Notes: generated by a model from the sequence alone, not told the origin. DNA of 64,000 nt from CAZEKB01 sp964512225 (GCA_964512225.1 CAZEKB010000014.1:1-64000); one strand, 5' to 3'. Positions 24,701 through 36,241 are shown, counted from the stretch's first letter. A program made the numbers and translations.

Positions 24701-25258
24701 ATGTTCGTATTCGATCGAAATCACAAGGTTCTCACCGCGGTCGCCGCCGCCGCGCTCATGGCGCTCGCCTCGGGCTGCACCGGCAAGAATCAGACGGCCG
24801 CCGCCACGAGCGGCTCCCAGACCCCCGAGACCGCCGCGGCGGACCCGGCGACGTTCGCCGACGCCCCGATCACCGAGGAGGAGCTCGCCATCCTCCGCGC
24901 CAACTTCCAGCGCGTCCACTTCGACTTCGACGTCGCCGAGCTCGACGAGCCGAGCCGCGATCTCCTGGCCCAGAACGCCGAGATCCTGATCCGTCACCGG
25001 GCGGTCACGGTTCGCATCGAGGGCCACGCCGACCACTTCGGCTCCGACGAGTACAACCTCGCCCTCGGTCAGCGCCGCGCCGAAGCCGTGCGCAGCTACC
25101 TGACCGCCCTCGGCGTCCCCGAGGAGCGGCTGACCCTGATCTCCTACGGCGAGCTCCGCCCGCTCGTGGGCGACGGCGATCGCAGCACGCAGGGGCCGAA
25201 CCGCAGGGCCGAGTTCGTCGTCATCGACGGCTCGGACGTGGCGCTCTCCTCCTACTGA
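24701..25258 (+). CDS. pal: OmpA/Pal-type peptidoglycan-associated lipoprotein
   Basis: A 185-residue lipoprotein: signal peptide, lipobox ASGC, a short Thr/Ala-rich linker, then an OmpA C-terminal domain (residues about 75-180). VHFDFDVAELDEPSRDLLAQNAEIL, VRIEGHADHFGSDEYNLALGQRRAEAVRSYLTALGV and the ISYGELRPLVG/NRRAEFVV end are diagnostic of Pal/OmpA peptidoglycan binding, including the Asp and Arg that hold diaminopimelate. It anchors the outer membrane to peptidoglycan. No tolB or tol genes adjoin, so it may be one of several Pal paralogues. The ATG with GGAG upstream is at 24701; the frame is open further up without signal-peptide character. Its stop overlaps the next convergent gene by 7 bp. 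Confidence 0.85.
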   Translation: MFVFDRNHKVLTAVAAAALMALASGCTGKNQTAAATSGSQTPETAAADPATFADAPITEEELAILRANFQRVHFDFDVAELDEPSRDLLAQNAEILIRHRAVTVRIEGHADHFGSDEYNLALGQRRAEAVRSYLTALGVPEERLTLISYGELRPLVGDGDRSTQGPNRRAEFVVIDGSDVALSSY

Positions 25259-26760
25259 GCCGACGCGCCTCGGCGATGGACGGTCCCGTCCGTCGCCACC
25301 CAGAGGCCGTCCGGCACCCCGAACTCGTCCTCGGACGGGGCCGCCGCGAGTACGCTCGGCGGCAGCCGCAGGGCCTCCATCGCCGCCGCCTCGGGCCCCC
25401 GGAGGACCCCGATCGCCCGAGGGTGAGCGAAGACCAGCAAGCGCCCCTCTCGAGCCACCCGCAGCCTCCCCTCGCGGGGGAGGGCGTCCAGCGCGAGCCA
25501 CGCGTCCTCCGGCGCCGCGTCGAACGCCCGAACCACGGGGCCGTCCCGGGACACGTCGTGCGTGCGCTCGCCCACGCGCAGGGACGTCACGGGCTCGAGC
25601 CGACGCGGCGCGGCGTCGCCCGGAGGCCCGCCCGAGAGGGCCTCGACCGCGCCCAGGAGCCCGCCGACCAGGTCCGACACCGTCGGCGGCCGATCGCCGG
25701 GGGTGTCCTCACCGGGGACGAAGATGGACAGCGGAGAGTCCGGGGCGAGATCGATGGGCGCCGAGAGGTCGCCCCCCATCGCCGTCGCCGCCCCGACGCG
25801 GGGATCCACGACCACCCAGGTCCCGCCCCGCAGGGCCGAGAGCGCGAGGAGCCCGGCCTGGGCCTCCGAGCGCAGCGTGGTGCGGAGCACGAGGGGGGCG
25901 GGCTCCAACGTCATGCCGAAGCGGCGCCGGGTCTCTTCAGTGAGGGAGACGACGAGCGGATCCTCGCCCAGCGCGCGGTCCGACGTGCGTCGACTCCGCG
26001 CCCGGTCCATCGCGAGGGCGAGCGTGGAGGTCGCCTCTTCGGCGTCCAGCCGTCGCTGAAGGGTGAGCCGGTCGAGGACCGCGGCCGCCCGCGCCTCGAG
26101 GACCTCCAGATCGTCCGCCAGGTCCAGCTCGAACGCGGCCGCGGCGGCCAGGAGCGCGGCCTCGGCGGGCCCGATCGCGGCCGCGTCCGTCACCCCCAGA
26201 CACGCGCGCAGCGCCTCGACCACCCCCCGCCGACCGTGGCACAGGGGCAGGGTCTGGAGGTACGCGGCCGTGCGTCGATGCAGCTCCGAGTCCCCGTCGA
26301 GGCGCGCGGCGAGCAGGTCCGTGCGCAGGTCCCGCAGGGTGCCCGCCTTGGTCCCCGCCGCCAGGGACCTCGCGACGGCGCGGGACAGGGGCGAGGCGAG
26401 GAGTCGCTCCCCGCGCAGGGCCCCCGAGACCACCGGCAGGAGGGGCAGGCTGCGATCGACGCGGGCCTCGTAGAATGCGCCGTCATGCAGGGCTAGGTAC
26501 GCTTCCACGAGCAGGGTGGGATCCGCGCGCAGCGGCTCCACCGCCTCCACCATCGGGAACTCGGCGACGCTCCGACCGTCGCTCGCTTCCAGGCGGGAGG
26601 GCTCCGGGGAGCGGTACGCCTCGACGGCCATCGGGTCGTCCGGCAGGCCCCGGACCAACAACCAGGCCCCCATCGCGAGGACCGCGCCGCCGATGACGAC
26701 CACGCCCGATACGAAGCCGACGAGCAGGGCGACGAGCGGTCTGCGAGTGGGGTTCGTCAC
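25252..26760 (-). CDS. Degenerate class A penicillin-binding protein-like membrane protein
   Basis: About 502 residues with an N-terminal TM anchor (residues 9-37). Residues about 55-210 follow the glycosyltransferase-51 pattern of PBP1: EASDGRSVAEF (like 'SADGELIAQ'), LLVEAYLALHDGAFYEARVD in the place of 'AFIATEDSRFYEHHGVD', then RTAAYLQTLPLCHGRRGVVEAL (like 'YLN...GYRAYGV') and IGPAEAALLAA. The catalytic Glu of 'EDxxFY' is replaced (L-H-D). Residues about 268-345 echo the transpeptidase start: TEETRRRFG, VLRTTLRSEAQAG, VVVDPRVGAATAMGG, DSPLSIF, without the SxxK nucleophile. It is therefore predicted to be a catalytically dead PBP homologue. It is divergent from, and at its 5' end overlaps, the TPR gene. 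Confidence 0.6.
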   Translation of the reverse strand: MTNPTRRPLVALLVGFVSGVVVIGGAVLAMGAWLLVRGLPDDPMAVEAYRSPEPSRLEASDGRSVAEFPMVEAVEPLRADPTLLVEAYLALHDGAFYEARVDRSLPLLPVVSGALRGERLLASPLSRAVARSLAAGTKAGTLRDLRTDLLAARLDGDSELHRRTAAYLQTLPLCHGRRGVVEALRACLGVTDAAAIGPAEAALLAAAAAFELDLADDLEVLEARAAAVLDRLTLQRRLDAEEATSTLALAMDRARSRRTSDRALGEDPLVVSLTEETRRRFGMTLEPAPLVLRTTLRSEAQAGLLALSALRGGTWVVVDPRVGAATAMGGDLSAPIDLAPDSPLSIFVPGEDTPGDRPPTVSDLVGGLLGAVEALSGGPPGDAAPRRLEPVTSLRVGERTHDVSRDGPVVRAFDAAPEDAWLALDALPREGRLRVAREGRLLVFAHPRAIGVLRGPEAAAMEALRLPPSVLAAAPSEDEFGVPDGLWVATDGTVHRRGASAQ

Positions 26761-28591
26761 GGGCGGTGTGGTGGTCCTGGCGGCCCTTTCCTTGGGCGTG
26801 ATGGCCACCGGGATCCTGTCCGACCCGGGCACGGTCGGCCCGGTCCGGGTCGACCCGGCGACCAACGACGAACAAGCATATCCGCCCGCGCCTGCTCCGG
26901 GGAGCCTCGCCCACGCGGTGCCCGCCCCCGACATCGTCGTGCTGCCCGGGATCGTGCTCGGCGACGCCGAGAGGATGCGCAACTTCGAGGCCATCCTCCG
27001 CCTGCACACCTGGCTGGGGCTGCGCGACCTGCGGACCGGCCGGGCGTCGATCGCGTGGCTCCCGCCGGCCGTCACCGAAGACGCCGACAAGGTCGTCGAG
27101 CGCGACTGCGCGGCGGACTCCACGGCGGCGAGCCCGCCCCGGTCCCTCGCTTCGCCGAGCGCGGTCCCCGCGACGCCCGCGCGGCCCCGCGAGACCCTCC
27201 TGATCCGCCTCTCGCTCCGGGCCGAGTCCGATCGATTCCGCCTGGAAGGCTTCGCGTGTCGACCCGGAGGGCGCGTGCACCGCCAGGTGATCCGCGACTC
27301 GGCGGACCGCCTCGGACGCGCCCAGCGCGAGCTGCTGACGTGGCTCGCGACGCAGCTCGACGTCGCGGACACCACCGCGTGGGAGGAGGACTGGGGCCGC
27401 AACCCGGCCCCGGGAGGCCCCGTGCTGACGGGGTACGCCCGGGCCCTCCGCGCGTCGATGGGCGAGGAGGACGTGCCCGAGGCGTCCCTGGAGGAGGCCG
27501 CCGACGCGCTCGCGGAGGCGGCGTGGCTGGCGGCCCGGCTCAGCGACGACCGGGAGCTCTCGCGCCGCCGCCTCGAGCAGGCCGTCGCGCTCCGGATCGG
27601 GTTCACCGCCGGCCTCGAGGACCTGGCCGCGATGCACGTCGCCGACGGGCGGGTCGACCTCGCCGAGGCGGCGCTGCTCCGCCTGCGCAGGACCGCCCCG
27701 GGCTCGCGTCCCGTCGAGTGGTTCCTCGCGTGGGAGCTGCTGCGCGGCGGGCGTCACGAAGACGCCGCGCGCGTCCTGCGGCACCTGCCCGAGTGGCTCG
27801 TCCCCGAGGAGACGACGGCCCGCCTCTGGAGCGCCGTGCTCCCCGAGATCGGGCGCGACGAGGAGGCGCTGCGGTGGGTCGACGCGTGGATCACGCACGA
27901 CCTGCAGTCCGGCGCGGCCCAGCTGTTGCGCGGGGAGATCCTGGCGAACCTCGGGCGGCCCGAGCCCACCGCGGTGGCCTACGCGAAGGCCGCGGAGCTG
28001 GACCCGGCGCTGCGAGTGGAGGCGCTGCGGCGCTGGGTCGTGGTCCAGCTCTCGATGGGGCAGGACGTGGAAGTCGCCCGACGGCTCGCCGAGGACGAGC
28101 TCGTCGAGGAGACGCCGTCGCTGCTGGAGATGCGGGCGTTCGCGGCGCTTCGGGCGGGGGAGGCGGCGGCGGCCGCCCGCGACTACGACGCGCTCGCCGC
28201 GCTCCAGCCCGACGTCGTGCGCCACCGGATGAACCGCTGCACGGCCGCCCTCGCCGCGGGCCTCGTCCCCGCCGAGCCGGATCCGTGCGGCGCGCTGCCG
28301 GACGACCGCCTCTCGGCGAACCTCCTCGAGGCCGCGGCGCTGTCCCGCATCCCCGAGCGCACGATCGAGCAGTTCCTCGAGCTCATGGACCGCGCCGAGC
28401 GCGCGGGCCGCGACGCCCCCCTCGACCCGCTGGCCGCGGACGCCGTGCTGCAGGTGGCCGGTCCCTTCCGGGAGGACCGGGAGCGCGCGCGCCTGCAGGG
28501 GCTGTGGCGACTCGCCGTGGGCGCCGAGCACCGCCTCACGGCCCACGAGAAGCCCGAAGAGGGCACGGAAGACCTCCCGGTGGACCCGTAG
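26747..28591 (+). CDS. Single-TM TPR-like protein
   Basis: About 614 residues beginning with a TM anchor (GFVTGGVVVLAALSLGVMATG), then a periplasmic domain with a conserved-looking DIVVLPGIVLGD segment and a C-terminal helical-repeat array (RLAEAALLRLRRTAPGSRPVEWFLAWELLRGGRHEDAARVL..., ALRAGEAAAAARDYDALAALQPD) of degenerate tetratricopeptide repeats. The GTG at 26747 is chosen because it starts just before the TM helix; it overlaps the first codons of the divergent PBP-like gene by 14 bp, so one of the two starts may lie further in. A role with the PBP-like protein in the envelope is inferred from the shared divergent promoter. Confidence 0.6.
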   Translation: MGFVTGGVVVLAALSLGVMATGILSDPGTVGPVRVDPATNDEQAYPPAPAPGSLAHAVPAPDIVVLPGIVLGDAERMRNFEAILRLHTWLGLRDLRTGRASIAWLPPAVTEDADKVVERDCAADSTAASPPRSLASPSAVPATPARPRETLLIRLSLRAESDRFRLEGFACRPGGRVHRQVIRDSADRLGRAQRELLTWLATQLDVADTTAWEEDWGRNPAPGGPVLTGYARALRASMGEEDVPEASLEEAADALAEAAWLAARLSDDRELSRRRLEQAVALRIGFTAGLEDLAAMHVADGRVDLAEAALLRLRRTAPGSRPVEWFLAWELLRGGRHEDAARVLRHLPEWLVPEETTARLWSAVLPEIGRDEEALRWVDAWITHDLQSGAAQLLRGEILANLGRPEPTAVAYAKAAELDPALRVEALRRWVVVQLSMGQDVEVARRLAEDELVEETPSLLEMRAFAALRAGEAAAAARDYDALAALQPDVVRHRMNRCTAALAAGLVPAEPDPCGALPDDRLSANLLEAAALSRIPERTIEQFLELMDRAERAGRDAPLDPLAADAVLQVAGPFREDRERARLQGLWRLAVGAEHRLTAHEKPEEGTEDLPVDP

Positions 28592-28612
28592 CGGGGTCGA
28601 AGGGAGGCCTGG

Positions 28613-29195
28613 GCCTCGGCCAAGAGCTTCCGGCCCAAGGACGACGACGACTCCGACAACAACGGCTTCGGCGGCTTCCGCGGCAAGAAGCGCAAGAACG
28701 ACACCCACGAGTCGAAGACCGACCCCGACGCCAGGCTCCATCGCAAGGGCAACGGCCGGGGAGGCGAAGCTCTCCTACATGGCCCACGGTCTCATGGAGA
28801 ACCGCAACGGGCTGCTGGTCGACTTCGAGATCAGCCGAGCGGCCGGCTTCGCGGAGCGGGAGGCTGCACTTCGGATGCTCCGACGTCGCCGCAAGCGGCG
28901 ACACCGCGGCACCAAGCCTCGCCGCCTGACCTCGGCGGCTGATGCGGGGCATCACTCGATAGGGTTCGTTCGCGCTTGGTCGGGATCTTCGCGTCACGCC
29001 CCACCCGGCCATCGGTCGATGGCAACTGCGCGATCGACGGCCGCGCTACCCGCGGCTCCGGCTGTGCGCAGAGCATCCGCGCCCAGACTCGCATCAAGCG
29101 GCGCCTGAACCCCGAGCTGTAGGCCGACCAACGCGATCGGCAGCCGGGGGCCTGTCTGGAACCCCTCCGAAGACGGCTTCTTCAGCCGGCCTGCT
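28613..29195 (+). pseudogene. Decayed IS5/IS1182-type transposase
   Basis: Parts of a DDE transposase read across three frames. Frame 1 (from 28613) gives SAKSFRPKDDDD...FRGKKRKNDTHESKTDPDARLHRKGNG. Frame 2 (from about 28762) gives EAKLSYMAHGLMENRNGLLVDFEI then AAGFAEREAALRML...RRLTSAADAGHHSIGFVR. Frame 3 (from about 28987) gives AIDGRATR...QSIRAQTRIKRRL. These match in order the usual 'F+GEKRSNxTHxSxTDPDARLYRKGKGKEAKLxYMGHxLMENRxGLxV...' and 'SAIDGRTTRHPGYxxSQRIRKRIEE' blocks, with the catalytic Asp region corrupted. The N-terminal third is absent. No terminal repeats were found. It fills the only gene-free stretch longer than 300 bases. Confidence 0.75.
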
Positions 29196-30135
29196 AGATG
29201 TCGCCCGCCGGGCGGGTCAGGTCGTAGGCGTCGCCCATGGCGGGGCGGGCGCGGTGCGACGGCTCGCAGAATCCTCCGTGAGGGGGCGCGGCGCACACGG
29301 TCACGGACCCGGAGCGGGCGGTGACGACGCCCCATCCGTCGGGTCCGGCGAGCCCCTCGGGCGCCCCGTCGATCCAGATGACGGGGGTCTCGCGCGGGAC
29401 CTTCACGAAGAACGCGACGCGGCCCCCCAGCGGGCGCCGGTCCTTCGTATCCAGGTGCACGCGGGGCTCCATCGCCCCCTCGAGCGCCGCCGACGTCTCG
29501 GGCTCGCACCGGGCGGCCTGGAGCTCGGGCACGAGCACGTCGACGAGGATGTCGTCGAGCTCGGCGAGGCGCGCGGAGATCTCCGGCGGACGGCGCCCGG
29601 AGGCCTCGTCGACGTCCGGCTCCGCCTCCTCCTCCAGGCTCTCCGCCGTGGCCGCCCGACGGCTGCCCGCGACGAGCGCCAGCTCGACGGCCCGACGGGC
29701 CGCGTTGGCGGCGAGGCACGCGTGTCGGTCCTCGGCCCGGGGGGCGAGCGCCTGGAGACGCCGCGCGGCGCGCACGGCGAGCGCGTCGAGGACGGCGGCC
29801 CGCACGCGGTGGCGCGCCGCGCGGGTCGCGGCGCCCTCCTGGAGAAACGACAGCCGCGGAGGGGGCACGGCGGGGCCCCCGGACAGCGTGCGCAGCGCGG
29901 CGCGTTGGGTCCCGCTGGGCCGGCCCGGAGACGGGTCGTCGGGCGTGGACGTCACCACCTTCGAGGGCGCGCGAGACGGGCCCGGGCCCGCCGTCCGACT
30001 CCCCCACGGAGCCCCGCTGGGGGCCTTGGCGTCCTGCGCGCTCACCGTCGGCAGCGCCGCGAGCGCCCCCGATACGAAGAGGGCCGCGACCACCAGAACC
30101 GCGCGGCCGCGAGCCGTATGGGGGAGACGGAGCAC
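29194..30135 (-). CDS. Secreted hypothetical protein
   Basis: A 313-residue protein with a signal peptide (cleavage near TVSAQ), a Pro/Ser-rich N-terminal linker, an Ala/Arg-rich helical middle (residues about 95-200) and a beta-rich C-terminus containing HLDTKDRRPLGGRVAFFVKVPRETPVIWIDGAPEGL and two Cys (VTVCAAPPHGGFCEP) that could form a disulfide. I do not recognise a family. It lies next to an IS remnant and divergent from the DUF2062 gene. Confidence 0.55.
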   Translation of the reverse strand: MLRLPHTARGRAVLVVAALFVSGALAALPTVSAQDAKAPSGAPWGSRTAGPGPSRAPSKVVTSTPDDPSPGRPSGTQRAALRTLSGGPAVPPPRLSFLQEGAATRAARHRVRAAVLDALAVRAARRLQALAPRAEDRHACLAANAARRAVELALVAGSRRAATAESLEEEAEPDVDEASGRRPPEISARLAELDDILVDVLVPELQAARCEPETSAALEGAMEPRVHLDTKDRRPLGGRVAFFVKVPRETPVIWIDGAPEGLAGPDGWGVVTARSGSVTVCAAPPHGGFCEPSHRARPAMGDAYDLTRPAGDI

Positions 30136-30202
30136 CCGAGAAGTTTGCCAGAGGCGGACCGTGAGCTTGCGCGGGGGGGCGCGCGCCGGCTACAAGCGAC
30201 AC

Positions 30203-30769
30203 GTGAGCGACCTCCGCACGCGCCTCGCGGCCCCCTTCCGCGCGGCCCGCGACGACCTCCGGGAGTTTCAGGACGCGTATCGGGCGGCCCCGATCCCGGA
30301 CCTTCGGTGGGACGTCCTGGGCGCCCGCTCGGCGTTCCGAAGGGCGCTGCCCCTCCTCCTCAAGGAGCACTCGGCCCCGGCCCGCATGGCCGCGGCGGTG
30401 TGGTTGGGGACCGTCGTGGGCTGCACCCCGCTGTACGGCCTTCACTACATCATCGTCATCGTGCTGGCGGTCTTCCTCCGGCTGAACAAGCTCGTGATCT
30501 GGCTGGCGACGAACGTCTCCTTCCCCGCCTTCGCCCCCCTGGTGGCGTTCCTGTCGATCCAGGCCGGCAGCCTGGTCACCACCGGCTCGTTCCAGGAGCT
30601 CACGTGGGCGCTCCTCGTCGAGACCGACTTCGCCGAGCTCGCCAAGCGCTTCTTCATGCTGTGGATGGTGGGCGGGGTGTTCGTGGGCGCCGTGCTGGGG
30701 GTCGTTCTCGCGATCCCCGTGTACGCGGTCTTGAGCGCCCGCCGAGGCCACCCGAAAAAACCCGCTTGA
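30203..30769 (+). CDS. DUF2062 membrane protein
   Basis: About 188 residues. LLLKEHSAPARMAAAVWLGTVVGCTPLYGLHYIIVIVLAVFLRLNKLVIWLATNVSFPAFAPLVAFLSIQAGSLVTTG is the DUF2062 core, with its G.. P.G.h..... N....N.P reentrant-like helices, followed by another two TM helices. DUF2062 proteins are small inner-membrane proteins of unknown role, often beside lipid or glycan transferases. The GTG at 30203 gives a short cytosolic leader; an upstream GTG at 30161 is possible. The stop lies within a TTGACG that may be the -35 box of the next gene. Confidence 0.75.
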   Translation: MSDLRTRLAAPFRAARDDLREFQDAYRAAPIPDLRWDVLGARSAFRRALPLLLKEHSAPARMAAAVWLGTVVGCTPLYGLHYIIVIVLAVFLRLNKLVIWLATNVSFPAFAPLVAFLSIQAGSLVTTGSFQELTWALLVETDFAELAKRFFMLWMVGGVFVGAVLGVVLAIPVYAVLSARRGHPKKPA

Positions 30770-30808
30770 CGGGCGGATCGACGGGTTTACGTTGGGCTCC
30801 GTCCCGAA

Positions 30809-30828
30809 CTGAATGAATGGTCATTCAG
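30809..30828. promoter_or_regulatory. FadR (TetR-family)-type operator palindrome
   Basis: CTGAATGA and TCATTCAG form perfect 8-bp inverted arms around ATGG. The core TGAATGA-N4-TCATTCA has exactly the arms and spacing of the Bacillus FadR (TetR-family, acyl-CoA-responsive) consensus. It lies just upstream of the coiled-coil gene start at 30846 and downstream of TTGACG (30766-30771), in repressor position. It also rules out the ATG at 30813, which lies inside the palindrome, as the likely start. Confidence 0.6.
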
Positions 30829-30845
30829 CAACCCGGATGGAGACC

Positions 30846-31388
30846 ATGGAAACGAACACGAACAACGAGTCGGCCGACGAGACCCTCGGCCCCGCGCAGA
30901 TCTTCGAGCGCACCCGCGACCAGCTGAAGGCCTGGAGCACGGCCCAGCGCGGCGCACTGCTCGAGCGCAAGGAGGCCCTGCTCGACCGCAAGGAGGAGCT
31001 CCTGCGCCAGACCGACGAAGCCGCCCGCACCGGCAAGGAGACGCTGCTCGGCCTCGAGGCCACGGCCCTCGAGGGCGCCCGCGACCTCCTCGCCCGCGCC
31101 CAGGAGCTGGTGGGCCCCAACGCTTCGTTCCTCGCCCGCGGCCGCGCGGCGCTGGACGACGCGATCGTCACGGTGCGCTCCGCCTACGAGGGCGGGCTCC
31201 CGATCGAGGACTACGACGACCTCGCGATCCGCAAGATCCTGCCCCTGCTCGAGGGCCTCAAGGCCGCCGAGATCCGGACGATCCGCGTCTACGAGGCGGC
31301 CAACAAGAGCCGCAAGACGCTGCTCCGGGAGCTCGACGAGCTGATCGCCGCGTTCACGACCCCGGAGACCGAGGCGTCCGACGCCTGA
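30846..31388 (+). CDS. Coiled-coil protein, possibly phasin-like
   Basis: A 180-residue soluble protein, almost entirely helical (QIFERTRDQLKAWSTAQRGALLERKEALLDRKEELLRQTDEAARTGKETLLG). It ends in LPIEDYDDLAIRKILPLLEGLKAAEIRTIRVYEAANKSRKTLLRELDELIA, a conserved-looking C-terminal motif (YDxL..I...L..L...E...I..YE..NK.RKTLL) seen in several actinobacterial and myxobacterial coiled-coil proteins of unclear role. ATG 30846 has GGAG at good spacing. The FadR-type operator in front suggests control by acyl-CoA, which would fit a phasin or lipid-granule protein. Direct phasin homology is not certain. Confidence 0.6.
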   Translation: METNTNNESADETLGPAQIFERTRDQLKAWSTAQRGALLERKEALLDRKEELLRQTDEAARTGKETLLGLEATALEGARDLLARAQELVGPNASFLARGRAALDDAIVTVRSAYEGGLPIEDYDDLAIRKILPLLEGLKAAEIRTIRVYEAANKSRKTLLRELDELIAAFTTPETEASDA

Positions 31389-31407
31389 GGGTCTATATTC
31401 GGCCCCC

Positions 31408-32721
<1,314 letters not shown>

Positions 32722-32730
32722 GCGCGCGCG

Positions 32731-34647
<1,917 letters not shown>

Positions 34648-34663
34648 GATGCTCTCCAGTGCC

Positions 34664-36202
34664 CTAGGGGCATCCGCCGTCGAGGACGTCGAACTCGAGG
34701 AATGCAGGTGCGGAATTGAACATCCCGTCGTTCGTCAGCAGGCCCAGGATCCAGAGGCCCGGGACGTCCGCCTGGAAGAACGCGTTCGCGGTGCCGCCGT
34801 CGATGATGTCCGCCGGCGTGCTCAGCTCCGAGTTGATCGGCTGCCACGCGAAGTACCAGTAGTGGATGAAGGAGTCGCCGTCGGGGTCCCAGCTCTGGGT
34901 CCCGTCCAGGAGGATCGGGTTGCACGTGTCGTAGGGACCGTTGCTGGCGACGGCGACGGCGAAGGGCGGGTTCTCGAATACGAAGCCGTCGCAGTCGTTG
35001 TCGTAGTCGATGGGCACGTCGTCGATCTCGGGCGCCCCGACGTAGACCGCGGGGTCGTAGTCGTTGCAGTCGCCCTGGGCCTCGGAGTCGCCGTCGCCGT
35101 CGTCGTCCGTGGTGTCCATGTTGTCGTCCGCCGTCCCGTTGCAGTCGTTGTCGAGCGCGTCGGCGAACTCGGCGGCGCCGGGGTACGTGTAGGCGTTCGC
35201 ATCGTCGCAGTCGCCCGCGAGCTCGCTCCAGCCGTCGCCGTCGTCGTCCGTGGCGAAGTCGCCGTCGTCCACGACGCCGTTGCAGTCGTTGTCGATGCCG
35301 TCCGCGATCTCGACCTCGATGGGGCTCGCGGCGGTGCCCGCGCCCAGCGGATCGTCGTCGCAGTCGCCCTGGAGCTCGCTGAAGCCGTCGCCGTCGTCGT
35401 CGTAGGCGGCGGTGCCTTCGTCCACCACCGAGTCGCAGTTGTTGTCCACGCCGTCGAGGATCTCTTCGGCGTCCGGGTTGACCGCGGACGTGATGTCGTT
35501 GCAGTCGCCCTCGTTCTCGGAGTAGCCGTCGCCGTCGTCGTCGTAGGCGTCCGTGCCCTCGTCCACCGTGCCGTCGCAGTCGTCGTCGAGGTCGTTGATG
35601 CGCTCGTCGGCGGCGGGGAAGATCAGGGGGTCTCCGTCGTCGCAGTCGCCCTCGACGTCCGCGAAGCCGTCGCCGTCGTCGTCGAAGTCCGGGGAGCCCT
35701 CGTCGAGGATGCCGTCGCAGTCGTTGTCGAGGCCGTCCGCGAGGTCCGGGGCGCCGGGGTAGATCGTGCCGTTCGTATCGTCGCAGTCGCCCTCGCCGAT
35801 CGAGAAGCCGTCGCCGTCGTGATCGATGCCGGTGCCGACGATCAGGTCGGTCTCGAACGCGCGGGTGTTCGGGTCCTCGAGGCCCTCCTGATCCACGGAC
35901 ACGACGAGCTGGATCGCGACCAGCTGGTTGGTGTCGGGGGCGGTCCAGGTGGTCTCGAGCGCGTCCGTCACCGACAGCTCGCCCGCGTCGACCGACCACT
36001 CCACGGTCGGGGAGCCGTCGAACTCGCCCGTGATCACGGCGGAGATCGCGATGGTCTGGCCGGGGGCCACGACCGTCTGCTCGAAGTGGACCTCGGCGAT
36101 GCGCAGCGGATCGACGAGGATCTCGTTGTCCGGGCAGCCGGCGAGCGATACCGCCGTGGCGGCAGCGATCAGGTAGGCAGGAAGAGCACGACGGAGAGAC
36201 AT
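34664..36202 (-). CDS. MopE-type repeat lipoprotein (tandem copy A)
   Basis: A 512-residue lipoprotein: lipobox SLAGC (Cys23), an Ig-like domain (EQTVVAPGQTIAISAVITGEFDGSPTVEWSVDAG), then six MopE-type repeats aligned one-to-one with those of copy B (for example repeat 5 GWSELAGDCDDANAYTYPGA versus GWTDLAGDCDDTNPYTYPDA). A PKD-like C-terminal domain (CNPILLDGTQSWDPDGDSFIHYWYF) follows; it lacks copy B's Cys-rich C-terminal domain. Repeat 4 has an eight-residue insertion (LGAGTAASPIEVE). The ATG at 36202 is preceded by GCGAGGT and by a promoter at 36256-36283. The open frame upstream of the start is antisense to the aminotransferase gene and not coding. Confidence 0.8.
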   Translation of the reverse strand: MSLRRALPAYLIAAATAVSLAGCPDNEILVDPLRIAEVHFEQTVVAPGQTIAISAVITGEFDGSPTVEWSVDAGELSVTDALETTWTAPDTNQLVAIQLVVSVDQEGLEDPNTRAFETDLIVGTGIDHDGDGFSIGEGDCDDTNGTIYPGAPDLADGLDNDCDGILDEGSPDFDDDGDGFADVEGDCDDGDPLIFPAADERINDLDDDCDGTVDEGTDAYDDDGDGYSENEGDCNDITSAVNPDAEEILDGVDNNCDSVVDEGTAAYDDDGDGFSELQGDCDDDPLGAGTAASPIEVEIADGIDNDCNGVVDDGDFATDDDGDGWSELAGDCDDANAYTYPGAAEFADALDNDCNGTADDNMDTTDDDGDGDSEAQGDCNDYDPAVYVGAPEIDDVPIDYDNDCDGFVFENPPFAVAVASNGPYDTCNPILLDGTQSWDPDGDSFIHYWYFAWQPINSELSTPADIIDGGTANAFFQADVPGLWILGLLTNDGMFNSAPAFLEFDVLDGGCP

Positions 36203-36218
36203 CTGTACCTCGCACGAC

Positions 36219-36241
36219 CCCCCGAAAACGCGTCTCGGGGG
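36219..36241 (-). promoter_or_regulatory. 5'-UTR hairpin of MopE copy A
   Basis: CCCCCGA / TCGGGGG arms (7 bp) around a 9-base loop containing ACGCGT lie between the predicted transcription start and the Shine-Dalgarno of the MopE gene. It may stabilise the mRNA; no regulatory mechanism is evident. Confidence 0.4.
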
